Shown here: piece by piece, positions 43,898 to 52,138 of the stretch
How the letters are laid out: the number at the start of each line of letters is the position of its first letter
Numbering within the stretch: the first letter of the stretch is position 1
Origin: Actinomyces gaoshouyii
GTDB lineage: Bacteria > Actinomycetota > Actinomycetes > Actinomycetales > Actinomycetaceae
DNA: 64,000 nt
Direction of reading: 5' to 3'
NCBI RefSeq assembly: GCF_002072175.1
Contig: NZ_MVIV01000002.1
Location: 248,001-312,000 of the forward strand
Made by a program: the position numbers and the translations under genes
Notes under the pieces: generated by a model
The model's database searches: none
Told to the model about the DNA's origin: nothing
What the model saw: only the letters and a program-made list of their open reading frames with translations

Positions 43898-45094
43898 TCA
43901 GACGCAGCGGGCGGAGAGCACGCCGTCGATCGCGACGAGCTCGTCCAGAACGCCGGGAGCGGGATCGCCCTCGACGTCGACGAGGGTGACGGCGAGATCG
44001 CCCCGGGACTTGTTGAGCAGGTTCGCGATGTTCTGGCCGTGCCCGGCGACGAGGGTGGAGACCTGGCCGACCATGTTGGGCACGTTCCGGTTGACGATGA
44101 CGAGGCGGTGGGTGCCCTCGGCGCGGGCCATGACGGCCTCGGGGAGGTTGACGGAGTTGTGGATCTGACCGTCCTCCAGGTAGCCGCGCAGGGAGTCGGC
44201 GGCCATGATGGCGCAGTTGCGCTCGGCCTCCTTCGTGGAGGCGCCCAAGTGCGGCAACGAGATGCAGCGGGGGTGCTTGTGGACGGCCGGGGAGGGGAAG
44301 TCGCAGACGTAGCCGCCCAGGGTCTCCTCGTCGAGGGCGGCCACGACGGCGGCCTCGTCGACGATCTCGGCGCGGGCGAAGTTGAGGATGACGGCGGTCT
44401 CCTTCATGAGGCCGACGCGCTGGGTGGACACCAGGCCGCGCGTGGAGTCGAGGAGGGGCACGTGGACGGTGAGGATGTCGGCGCGCTTGAAGACATCCTC
44501 AATGCTCTCGGCGCGCTCGACCTCGGCGCTCAGGTGCCAGGCGGACTCCACGCTGATGGCGGGGTCGTAGCCGATGACGCGCAGGCCGAGGCCCAACGCC
44601 GCGTTGGCGACCTGCACACCGATGGCACCCAAGCCGATGACGCCGAGGGTGCGGCCGGGCAGCTCGAAGCCGACGAACTGCTTCTTGCCGGCCTCGACGG
44701 CCTTGGCCATCTCGGCGGCGTCGCCGGTGAGGGTATGGGCGAAGCGGGCGGCGGGGATGAGGTTGCGCGAGGCGATGAACAGTCCGGCCAGGACGAGTTC
44801 CTTGACGGCGTTGGCGTTGGCGCCGGGGGTGTTGAACACGGGGACTCCGCGCTCGGTGTACTCGGCGACGGGGATGTTGTTGGTACCGGCGCCGGCGCGG
44901 GCCACGGCCAGGACGGAGTCGGGGATGGGGGTTCCGTGCAGCTTGGCCGAGCGCAGGAGGAGCGCGTGGGGCTCGGCGACGCCGCCGCCGACCTCGTAGC
45001 GCTCGTCGGGCAGGCGGGACAGGCCCGCCCCGGAGATGGCGTTGAGGGTCTTGATGCGGAAGCGCTCGGGCTTGGGGGGCACGGGGACGTTCAT
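43898..45094 (-). CDS. serA: D-3-phosphoglycerate dehydrogenase
   Basis: 398 aa. NAD+-dependent oxidation of 3-phosphoglycerate, first step of serine synthesis. Rossmann motif GRTLGVIGLGAIGVQVANAAL, catalytic region LNFARAEIVDE, the His in LPHLGASTKEAERN, and a C-terminal ACT domain (THRLVIVNRNVPNMVGQVSTLVAGHGQNI) for possible serine feedback. The substrate-binding NTPGANANAVKELVL is intact. Lacks the ASB domain of the mycobacterial type, being the shorter type. 75 bases after serC, likely one operon. Confidence 0.93.
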   Translation of the reverse strand: MNVPVPPKPERFRIKTLNAISGAGLSRLPDERYEVGGGVAEPHALLLRSAKLHGTPIPDSVLAVARAGAGTNNIPVAEYTERGVPVFNTPGANANAVKELVLAGLFIASRNLIPAARFAHTLTGDAAEMAKAVEAGKKQFVGFELPGRTLGVIGLGAIGVQVANAALGLGLRVIGYDPAISVESAWHLSAEVERAESIEDVFKRADILTVHVPLLDSTRGLVSTQRVGLMKETAVILNFARAEIVDEAAVVAALDEETLGGYVCDFPSPAVHKHPRCISLPHLGASTKEAERNCAIMAADSLRGYLEDGQIHNSVNLPEAVMARAEGTHRLVIVNRNVPNMVGQVSTLVAGHGQNIANLLNKSRGDLAVTLVDVEGDPAPGVLDELVAIDGVLSARCV

Positions 45095-45169
45095 GGTTCT
45101 CCTGTGTGGGTGCTGGTCGGGGCGCTGGTGGTGAGTGCGGCGATGGGGGCGGGCGCCCGCCGACCGGGC

Positions 45170-46252
45170 TCAGCCGTGGACGCGCTCGAACTCCGTCATG
45201 TAGTCGATGAGGGCGGCGACGCCGTCGGCCCCCATGGCGTTGTAGAGGGAGGCTCGCATGCCGCCGACGCTGCGGTGGCCCTTGAGGTTGGCCAGGCCCT
45301 CGCGGGCCGCACCGGCGAGGAAGTCGGCGTCGAGGGCGGGATCGGCCAGGGTGAAGGGGATGTTCATCCAGGAGCGCGAGCGCGGCTCAACGGGATTGGC
45401 GTAGAAGTCGGAGGCGTCGATGGCCTCGTAGAGGGAGCGGGCCTTGGCCTCGTTGGCGGCGCCGATGGTCGCCAGGCCCCCCTGCTCCTCCATCCACTCC
45501 AGGATGAGGCCGAGGAGGTAGACGGAGAAGGTGGGCGGGGTGTTGAGCATGGAGTCCTTGTCCACCATGGTCCTCCAGTCCCAGATGGCGGGGACGTCGG
45601 GGCGGGCGCGGTCGAGGAGGTCGTCGCGCACGAGCACGACGGCCAGGCCGGCGGGGCCGAGGTTCTTCTGGGCTCCGCCGTAGACAACGCCGAAGCGGGA
45701 GAAGTCGACCGGACGGGAGAGGTAGGTGGAGGAGAAGTCGGCGACGAGGGGGGTGTCACCGGCGTCGGGGACGTAGGGGAACTCGACGCCGCCGATGGTC
45801 TCGTTGGGCGTGTAGTGCAGGTACGCGGCGTCGGCGGGGATGATCAAGGACGCCGGGTCCGGGGTGGTGGTGTAGTGGGAGGCGGACTCGTCGGCGATGG
45901 TGACGACATTGAGGCCCTGGCGCTTCGCCTCCTTGGCGGCCTTGGCGGACCACTGCCCGGTGTTGATGAAGGCGGCGGTGGCGCCCCTGGCGGCGAGGTT
46001 GGCGGGAACGGCGGAGAACTGGCCGGTGGCGCCGCCGGCGAGGAAGAGGACGCGATAGTTGTCCGGCAGGGCGGCGACGCGGCGGAAAGCGGCTTCGGCC
46101 TGGGCGGCGCAAGCGATGAAGTCCTTGCCGCGGTGGGAGTCCTCCAGGACGGACATGCCGGTGCCGCGCCAGTCGGTGAGCTCGGCGGCGGCGCGCTCGA
46201 GCACGGGCAGGGGGAGCTGGGCGGGGCCCGCGGAGAAGTTGTGGACGCGCAT
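45170..46252 (-). CDS. serC: phosphoserine aminotransferase
   Basis: 360 aa PLP enzyme converting 3-phosphohydroxypyruvate and glutamate to phosphoserine. MRVHNFSAGPAQLPLPVLERA at the start, SHRGKDFIACAAQAEAAF, LFLAGGATGQFSAVPANL, the PLP-lysine in YGGAQKNLGPAGL, and the C-terminal HRSVGGMRASLYNAM are classical. ATG at 46252. The upstream partner of serA; no serB is nearby. Confidence 0.93.
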   Translation of the reverse strand: MRVHNFSAGPAQLPLPVLERAAAELTDWRGTGMSVLEDSHRGKDFIACAAQAEAAFRRVAALPDNYRVLFLAGGATGQFSAVPANLAARGATAAFINTGQWSAKAAKEAKRQGLNVVTIADESASHYTTTPDPASLIIPADAAYLHYTPNETIGGVEFPYVPDAGDTPLVADFSSTYLSRPVDFSRFGVVYGGAQKNLGPAGLAVVLVRDDLLDRARPDVPAIWDWRTMVDKDSMLNTPPTFSVYLLGLILEWMEEQGGLATIGAANEAKARSLYEAIDASDFYANPVEPRSRSWMNIPFTLADPALDADFLAGAAREGLANLKGHRSVGGMRASLYNAMGADGVAALIDYMTEFERVHG

Positions 46253-46527
46253 GGGGCCAGTATGCCCGTGGGCACAGCATGAGGGCATCATGAGTCCGCG
46301 ATTGGGGAGCGGGGCGAGGCCGGTGGGCGCGGGCCGCCGCCTTGCACCAATGGGTCACGCCTACGCCCCGCGAGGGGCGGCTCGCCGTCGGCGCCGGGCG
46401 CATCGACCCGTGAGAGCGCCCCAGCGACGTCACCTTCCGCGATACCGGTCGGCGTGCAGGGCTAGGGGGTGACAGCGCCTCCCTCAGCGGCGACGGAGTC
46501 GCAGCACGACATTCGAGGTACCCGCTG
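46253..46527. other. intergenic region upstream of serC
   Basis: 275 bases between the serC start and the end of the PIN toxin gene. It should carry the serC promoter. No gene is supported. A small GCCCCGCGAGGGGC hairpin (about 46364-46377) is the only structure seen. Confidence 0.45.
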
Positions 46528-46932
46528 CTAGTGGTTCCCGGCGACGTCCACGACCTCGAGGCCGCAGCGCCGAACGCATGCCGCCATCTGCCTGTCATGA
46601 GTCAGCACCGCCACTGGGGCGAGCGGCGAGTCCAGGGCCATCGCCGTAGCGACATGCACCGCGTCCAGGGTTTTGATCGGACCGGGGACGATGCCCGCCT
46701 CCCGCAGCACCATGTCAACGCTGAACAACTCGACCTCCGCCAGCGCATTGTCGATCGCCGGTCCCGGCAGCCCGGCGCGAGAGGCAACCTGCTTGAGCTC
46801 GACCTCCAGCAGCGCCGACGAGACGAGCGCCTCCTCATCGGCGCCCTCCTGGAGAACTCGCTCAGCCTCGGCCCGCCCCTCCTGGTCGAGAAGGGCCAGG
46901 AGAAGGAAGGAGGTATCGACGTAGTAGATCAC
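46528..46932 (-). CDS. vapC: PIN-domain RNase toxin (VapC-like)
   Basis: 134 aa. PIN signature acids: DTSFLLLALLD at the N-terminus, E in LEVELKQVA, D in TLDAVHVATAMALD and D in VLTHDRQMA. VapC toxins cut RNA (tRNA or rRNA) when freed of antitoxin. Starts three bases after the stop of the Phd-like antitoxin gene. ATG at 46932. Complete and presumably active. Confidence 0.85.
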   Translation of the reverse strand: MIYYVDTSFLLLALLDQEGRAEAERVLQEGADEEALVSSALLEVELKQVASRAGLPGPAIDNALAEVELFSVDMVLREAGIVPGPIKTLDAVHVATAMALDSPLAPVAVLTHDRQMAACVRRCGLEVVDVAGNH

Positions 46933-46935
46933 CGA

Positions 46936-47223
46936 TCAGCGCCCCTCGCTCACCATCGCCATGATGCTCGCCAGACTCTGACCCTCGGGGATCGGCACCG
47001 GTGCGAAAGGGAGGTGCTGCCTGCGCCTCGCCTGACGGCTCCATCCCTGGCGGCGCAGCCGCTCGCGCGGCGACTCCTGGCCGGAGTACGGCGAAATCGT
47101 GGCCACGGGCCTACCGTTGCGGACCACGACCAGATTCTCCCCATCGTCAGCGACGCGGGAGAGGATGCGGCTGCCCTGCTGGTTCATCTCCGTGGCGGAG
47201 ACAGTACGGCTGCTGTTCATCAT
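46936..47223 (-). CDS. vapB: Phd/YefM-family antitoxin
   Basis: 95 aa. The N-terminal SRTVSATEMNQQGSRILSRVADDGENLVVVRNGRPVATISPY is the Phd/YefM DNA-binding and dimerisation fold. The C-terminal half (RERLRRQGWSRQARRRQ ... EGQSLASIMAMVSEGR) should wrap and inhibit the PIN toxin. The start is one of the ATG codons at 47223/47220; an AGG precedes them. It is likely to repress its own promoter through the palindrome just upstream. Confidence 0.8.
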   Translation of the reverse strand: MMNSSRTVSATEMNQQGSRILSRVADDGENLVVVRNGRPVATISPYSGQESPRERLRRQGWSRQARRRQHLPFAPVPIPEGQSLASIMAMVSEGR

Positions 47224-47247
47224 CGGCCTACACATAGCGTCACGGTA

Positions 47248-47273
47248 ACACCTACCTATCGACCTAGGTAACT
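47248..47273 (-). promoter_or_regulatory. putative autoregulatory operator of the vapBC-type module
   Basis: Contains ACCTAGGT, a perfect palindrome, flanked by repeats of ACCTA/TAGGT (read on + as CACCTACCTATCGACCTAGG). It lies 25-50 bases before the antitoxin start, in the expected operator position, and is low in GC compared with its surroundings. Confidence 0.5.
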
Positions 47274-47429
47274 CTGGCGGACGCAGCGAATCACCCCGAG
47301 GGGCGCAGGCGCTCCGCACGACGCCCGCGGGCCAGGCTGAGATGCCCGGCCCGCCGGCCAGTGGTTCGGCAGCGCCATTCAACGCCGCTCAGTGCGCGGA
47401 GAGTGGGGGGACTCCCCGCATTCCGGGCC

Positions 47430-48983
47430 CTATGAGCCCTTCTCGCCATTCTTCCCCCGTTTGGAGTCCCGGCCCCTGTCCCGGCGCCCGGCCTCGGCGC
47501 GGACGCGCTCCTCGGCGGGCACGGCGGCCCACCAGGCGTGGAGCGCCTCGCGTGCCATGTCCTCGCCGAGCGGCCCCCTCTCCATGCGCAGGTCCATGAG
47601 GAACTGGTAGGCCCTGCCGACCATGGGGCCGGGCGGCAGGCCGAGCTCGGTCATGATCCGGGAGCCGTCGAGGTCGGGGCGGATCGCGGCGAGCTCCTCG
47701 GCCTGGGCGAGCTCGTCGATGCGCCGCTCCAGGTCGTCGTAGGCGTGGGAGAGCATGGCGGCCTTGCGGCGGTTGCCGGTGGTGACGTCGGCGCGGGTGA
47801 GGCGGTGCAGGCGCGTGAGCAAGGGCCCGGCATCGGCGACGTAGCGGCGCACGGCGGAGTCGGACCAGGCGGCGTCGGCGTAGCCGTGAAAGCGCAGGTG
47901 CAGCTCGACGAGGCGGGCGACGTCCTTGATAGTCTGCTTGTCGAAGCGCAGGGCGGTCAGGCGCTTCTTGGCCATGCGCGCGCCGACGATGTCGTGGGTG
48001 TGGAAGGTGACGGTGCCGTCGGGTAGGAATCGGCGGGTGGCGGGCTTGCCGATGTCGTGCATGATCGCGGCCAGGCGCAGCACGAGGTCCGGGGCGGGCA
48101 CGGGCCCGTCGGGCCCGGTCTCCAGGTCCATGGCCTGCTGGAGGACCACGAGGGTGTGCTCGTAGACGTCCTTGTGCCGCTTGTGCTCGTCAACGGTCTC
48201 GCGCAGCGCGGCGAGCTCCGGCAGGACGACGTCGGCCACTCCGGTGTGCACCATGAGCTCCAGGCCGCGGCGGGGGGCGGGAGCGAGCAGCAGGCGCTCC
48301 AACTCGGCGCGGACGCGCTCGGCGGAGACGATCTCCAGGCGGTGGGCCATCTCCTCCATGGCGCTCATGACGTCGGGCTCGACGTCGAATCCGAGCTGGG
48401 CGGCGAAGCGCGCGGCCCGCATGATGCGCAGGGGGTCATCGTCGAAGGACTGGGTGGCGGTGACGGGGGTGCGCAGGATCCCGGCCTCCAGGTCCGCCAG
48501 ACCCCCGTGGGGGTCGACGAGCTCCAGGTCGGGCAGGCGCAGGGCCATGGCGTTGACGGTGAAGTCGCGGCGCGTGAGGTCCCCCTCCAGCGTGTCCCCG
48601 TAGGAGACGGCGGGCTTGCGCGAGCCTACCTCGTAGGCCTCGGTGCGGTAGGTGGTGACCTCGACGACGACGTCCCCCTTGCGCGCCCCGATGGTTCCGA
48701 ACTCGCGGCCGACGTCCCAGCAGTGATCCCCCCAGGCCTTGAGAAGCCCCTCGGTCTGCTCGGGGCGGGCCGAGGTGGTCAGGTCCAGGTCATGGGGGGC
48801 CACGCCTAGGAAGGCGTCGCGCACAGGGCCTCCCACCAGCGCGATCTCGTGGCCGGCTCGCGCGAAGGCATGCCCGAGGGCGGCCAGCGACGGCGGCAGT
48901 CCCGCAAGGGCATCGCGCGCGGTGGGCGTCAGGGAGGGGGTCGGGTGGGCCGGGCAGGAGGCGCTGGTTGGGGAGGTAGTCAT
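47430..48983 (-). CDS. cca: CCA tRNA nucleotidyltransferase (poly(A)-polymerase family)
   Basis: 517 aa. Adds or repairs the 3' CCA of tRNAs. The NTase head has IALVGGPVRDAFLG, HDLDLTT (metal-binding D-x-D) and TRRDFTVNAMAL; the neck region has SFDDDPLRIMRAARFAAQLGF; a C-terminal HD domain is present (HDIGKPATRR). This corresponds to mycobacterial PcnA (Rv3907c), oriented away from the NUDIX-murJ operon, as in mycobacteria. ATG at 48983; the frame is open further but those codons overlap the opposite NUDIX gene. Confidence 0.93.
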   Translation of the reverse strand: MTTSPTSASCPAHPTPSLTPTARDALAGLPPSLAALGHAFARAGHEIALVGGPVRDAFLGVAPHDLDLTTSARPEQTEGLLKAWGDHCWDVGREFGTIGARKGDVVVEVTTYRTEAYEVGSRKPAVSYGDTLEGDLTRRDFTVNAMALRLPDLELVDPHGGLADLEAGILRTPVTATQSFDDDPLRIMRAARFAAQLGFDVEPDVMSAMEEMAHRLEIVSAERVRAELERLLLAPAPRRGLELMVHTGVADVVLPELAALRETVDEHKRHKDVYEHTLVVLQQAMDLETGPDGPVPAPDLVLRLAAIMHDIGKPATRRFLPDGTVTFHTHDIVGARMAKKRLTALRFDKQTIKDVARLVELHLRFHGYADAAWSDSAVRRYVADAGPLLTRLHRLTRADVTTGNRRKAAMLSHAYDDLERRIDELAQAEELAAIRPDLDGSRIMTELGLPPGPMVGRAYQFLMDLRMERGPLGEDMAREALHAWWAAVPAEERVRAEAGRRDRGRDSKRGKNGEKGS

Positions 48984-49115
48984 CGGGGCAAGCCTGCCAT
49001 GAGCCCGACCGACCGGCTCCCGCGGAAGTCCATGCGGAATCCATGTGAGGAGCACCTGGCCCGCCTCGGCGCGCACTGCGCCGACCGAGGGGTCCGGACA
49101 GCCTAGAGTGTCCCC

Positions 49116-49625
49116 ATGCCCTCTCACCGCGTCCGCAAGCCCCGCGCCGGCTCCTCGCCGCGGAGCTCGAGCGCGCGCGGCCTGCCCGTTGTCGATGAGA
49201 CGAGCGCCGGCGGGCTCGTCGTCGACGTCCAGGGCGGGCGCGCCTTCGCGGCCGTCATCGCGCGCCGCAACCGCGGCGGGCGCCTGGAGTGGTGCCTGCC
49301 CAAGGGACATTTGGAGGGTGAGGAGACCGCCGAGGAGGCGGCTGTGCGCGAGATCGCCGAGGAGACGGGCATCACGGGCCGCGTGCTGCGCCACCTGGCA
49401 ACGATCGACTACTGGTTCGCGGGCGACGCCCACCGGGTCCACAAGGTCGTCCACCACTTCCTGCTCGAGGCCGTCGGCGGGGACCTGACCACGGAGAACG
49501 ACCCCGATCATGAGGCCGAGGACGTCGCCTGGGTGCCGCTCGACGACGTCGGCAAGCGCCTGGCCTATCCCAATGAGCGCAGGATCGTTGCCGCTGCCCG
49601 CGACATCCTCGTGGGGGATGGATGA
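49116..49625 (+). CDS. NUDIX hydrolase (MutT4-like)
   Basis: 169 aa. Nudix box GHLEGEETAEEAAVREIAEETGI fits GX5EX7REUXEEXGU. Positional equivalent of Rv3908 (MutT4): divergent from cca and directly ahead of the DUF6049 and murJ genes. TAGAGT lies six bases before the ATG and no Shine-Dalgarno is seen, suggesting a leaderless start. Its stop overlaps the next gene by ATGA. Substrate unknown (nucleotide or dinucleotide polyphosphate). Confidence 0.88.
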   Translation: MPSHRVRKPRAGSSPRSSSARGLPVVDETSAGGLVVDVQGGRAFAAVIARRNRGGRLEWCLPKGHLEGEETAEEAAVREIAEETGITGRVLRHLATIDYWFAGDAHRVHKVVHHFLLEAVGGDLTTENDPDHEAEDVAWVPLDDVGKRLAYPNERRIVAAARDILVGDG

Positions 49626-52138
49626 GCCCGCGTCGCACGCGGCGCCTGCTGGCCTCAGCAGCGGCCGTCCTGTCCAGCGCGGCCATGATGATCGCCGAGC
49701 CGGCCCTCGCCGCACCCGCAGCACCGGCGGGGCCGCCGGTGCGGGGAGGCGCCCCGGCGGTCAAGGTCCTGCCCGCCGATAATGCGCCCAGCGCCCCCGG
49801 CCCGACCGCCCCTGCCGTCACCGCCGGCGCCCTCACCCTCACGGTGGACGCCATGGCCCCTGAGATCCTGCACTCGGGGGAGGACCTGCGCATCTCCGGG
49901 ACCATCACCAACGGCACGACGACGAACCTGTCGGGTGCCTCGATCATCGTCCAGGCGCAGCAAACCACGGAGGTCTCCACCAGGAGCCTCGGCTCCTGGC
50001 TCGCCGGCGAGCGCAGCACATCGCTCGTCACCGTGATGGAGGACGCACTCGACTTCGACGTCGCCCCCGGCGCCTCCCAGCGCTTCTCCATGACCGTCAA
50101 GAGCTCCGACCTCCCCCTGTCGGACACTGATCAATGGGGCCCGCGCGGCATTCAGGTGACCCTGGCGCAGAGCGGCTCCACGCTCGCCCAGGACCGGGCC
50201 ATCTCGCTATGGGACAGCGGCGCATCCGTGGATCCCAGCCGCGTCACCGTCGTCATCCCGGTCACCGCCAGCCCCGCCGAGCTCGCGCTCCTGGCGGACC
50301 TGGGAACCACCAAACAGCGTCAGGCGGAGCAGGCCGCTGAAGACGCCGCCAGGGCGACGAGCACCCCGGCGGCCGGCCCCACCGCCACTGATAGCGCCTC
50401 CCCGGACCCCGAGGCGAGCACCTCCGCGGAACCATCCGCGAGCGCGACCCCCGCCCCCTCCGCGACCGCCTCGCCGAGCACCTCCGCGGGACTCGATTCC
50501 ATCCCGACGGTCGCCTCGCCGGGTTCCGGGCCCTCCATCCGCGCCCTGCGCCAGCGCGTCACGGGAATGCTCGACCTCGCCGGCAATGGCGTCGTCCTGG
50601 CCATCGATCCGGCCCTCATCGACGCGCTCGGCATGACTCCCGAGCGCCTCCAGGCCGCCGCCGCGGCGGGCTCGGGAGGCTCGGGGCCGCCGCCGGCACC
50701 CGTGCCCAGCGCGTCCGCCGACCCCAGCGGCTCGCCGAGCCCCACGGCCTTCCCATCGGCGGCCCCGCAGGATATGGCGGAGGAGGACCTCACCAGGCTC
50801 GCCGGCTCCCTGTACCGGGCTCTGACGGGATCGGGCGCGAAGGGCAAGGGCGATGTCGTCGTCCTTCCCTGGGGCGACGCCGACGTATCCGCCCTGACGC
50901 ACCTGGGCGCCACGGAGCTCATGACCACCGCCACGACCCGGGCGAGCGGCTCGCTGCTGGCCGGCGCGAGCGCGAGCACCTCCCTGGCCTGGCCCGCGGG
51001 TCCCCTGGATGCCCAAACACTGTCGGCCCTGCCGGAGACGGCGAGCGTCGTCGTCGCCTCCCCGGGGGATATGAGCGTCACGGAGCCGCTGACCTACACG
51101 CCGTCGGGCATCGCCTCGCGGAATGATCGCACGGTCCTCCTGCCGGATACCGCACTGAGCGCCGGGATCGCGGGGAGCTTGGAGACGCAGGCCTCCACGC
51201 AGTCGTTGAGCGAGATCGATATCCGCCAGTACCTGCGCGCCCAGACGGCGATCCTCACTCGCCAGGCCCCGAACCTGGGCAGGGACGCGGTGATCGCCAT
51301 CGACCGCCGGACCGCCTCGACGACCTCGCCCACGGTCCTGGGAGCCCGGGTCGATGCGCTGAGGCAGACCAGTTGGACGACGCCCGCCGCTCTGGCCGAC
51401 CTCAGCGCCGACGCCGATCAGCAGGCCTCCCGGAATGATGAGCCCGGCCGCGCCGCGCTGCCGGACATCCAGGTCGCCGACACCGAGTTGAGCGATCCCG
51501 AGCTCTCCCAGGCCCGCGCCACCGCGCAGCGCGTGAGCGCCACGAGCTCCGTCCTCCACGACCCCGCGGCGATCATGGGCACGCGCGCCCAAGTGGTCTC
51601 CTCCGTATCCGCCTCGGCCTGGCGGTCGGACACAGCCGGCCGCACGGCGCTCATCACCGACGCCGCTGCCGCCGCGAACTCCGTGGTCAGCGCCCTGCAG
51701 GTCGCCCCGACCTCGACGATCAACCTCATCAGCGACGAGGCGGAGCTGCCGATCCGCGTCTCCTCGTCCCTCGCACAGGACTCCACCGTGGTGGTCGAGG
51801 TCATCTCCGGCTCGCCGCGACTCCAGACCAAGGAGACGGTCTCCGTGGTGGTCCCTGCCGGGGGCCAGGCCGTCGCCTCCGTGCCCGTGAGCGCCGTCGG
51901 CTCGGGTAACGCGCGCCTCACAGCGAGGATCCTGGCCCCGGACGGCACCGAGGTCGGCACCCCGGCGAGCCTGCGCATGCGGGTGCGCGCCGACTGGGAG
52001 GGCCGGGGCACCCGGATCGTCACCGGCGCCCTCGTGATCCTGCTGGCCGCCGGCATCTACCGAACCGTCCGGCGCGGCAGGCGCGCTGTGCCCGATGCGC
52101 CGCACGCGGGCGCCCCCGAGCCGGAGGGAGACGCATGA
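49622..52138 (+). CDS. DUF6049-family exported membrane protein (Rv3909-like)
   Basis: 838 aa. N-terminal signal/anchor (RRLLASAAAVLSSAAMMIAEPALA), a large extracytoplasmic part with an Ala/Pro/Thr/Ser-rich insert (residues ~245-300 and ~355-385), and one C-terminal TM (IVTGALVILLAAGIYRTV) with a basic cytoplasmic tail. It starts and ends with ATGA overlaps, between the NUDIX gene and murJ, as Rv3909 lies between mutT4 and mviN. A role with MurJ in envelope assembly is inferred from this conserved coupling; no catalytic motif is seen. Confidence 0.8.
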   Translation: MSPRRTRRLLASAAAVLSSAAMMIAEPALAAPAAPAGPPVRGGAPAVKVLPADNAPSAPGPTAPAVTAGALTLTVDAMAPEILHSGEDLRISGTITNGTTTNLSGASIIVQAQQTTEVSTRSLGSWLAGERSTSLVTVMEDALDFDVAPGASQRFSMTVKSSDLPLSDTDQWGPRGIQVTLAQSGSTLAQDRAISLWDSGASVDPSRVTVVIPVTASPAELALLADLGTTKQRQAEQAAEDAARATSTPAAGPTATDSASPDPEASTSAEPSASATPAPSATASPSTSAGLDSIPTVASPGSGPSIRALRQRVTGMLDLAGNGVVLAIDPALIDALGMTPERLQAAAAAGSGGSGPPPAPVPSASADPSGSPSPTAFPSAAPQDMAEEDLTRLAGSLYRALTGSGAKGKGDVVVLPWGDADVSALTHLGATELMTTATTRASGSLLAGASASTSLAWPAGPLDAQTLSALPETASVVVASPGDMSVTEPLTYTPSGIASRNDRTVLLPDTALSAGIAGSLETQASTQSLSEIDIRQYLRAQTAILTRQAPNLGRDAVIAIDRRTASTTSPTVLGARVDALRQTSWTTPAALADLSADADQQASRNDEPGRAALPDIQVADTELSDPELSQARATAQRVSATSSVLHDPAAIMGTRAQVVSSVSASAWRSDTAGRTALITDAAAAANSVVSALQVAPTSTINLISDEAELPIRVSSSLAQDSTVVVEVISGSPRLQTKETVSVVVPAGGQAVASVPVSAVGSGNARLTARILAPDGTEVGTPASLRMRVRADWEGRGTRIVTGALVILLAAGIYRTVRRGRRAVPDAPHAGAPEPEGDA

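Noticed and set aside
42216-44168. Single 650-codon + strand gene from inside the PBP to serA
   Set aside because: Most of it is antisense to the PBP. Only the part at about 43439-43780 is protein-like, and it has no start of its own; treated as a pseudogene fragment.
44039-46282. + strand open frame of 747 codons across serA and serC
   Set aside because: Antisense to two clearly recognised serine-synthesis genes, with low-complexity Gly/Ala/Val composition.
50207-52105. - strand open frame of 632 codons opposite the DUF6049 gene
   Set aside because: Arg/Gly-rich shadow; the + strand frame has a signal peptide, a TM segment and ATGA coupling at both ends.
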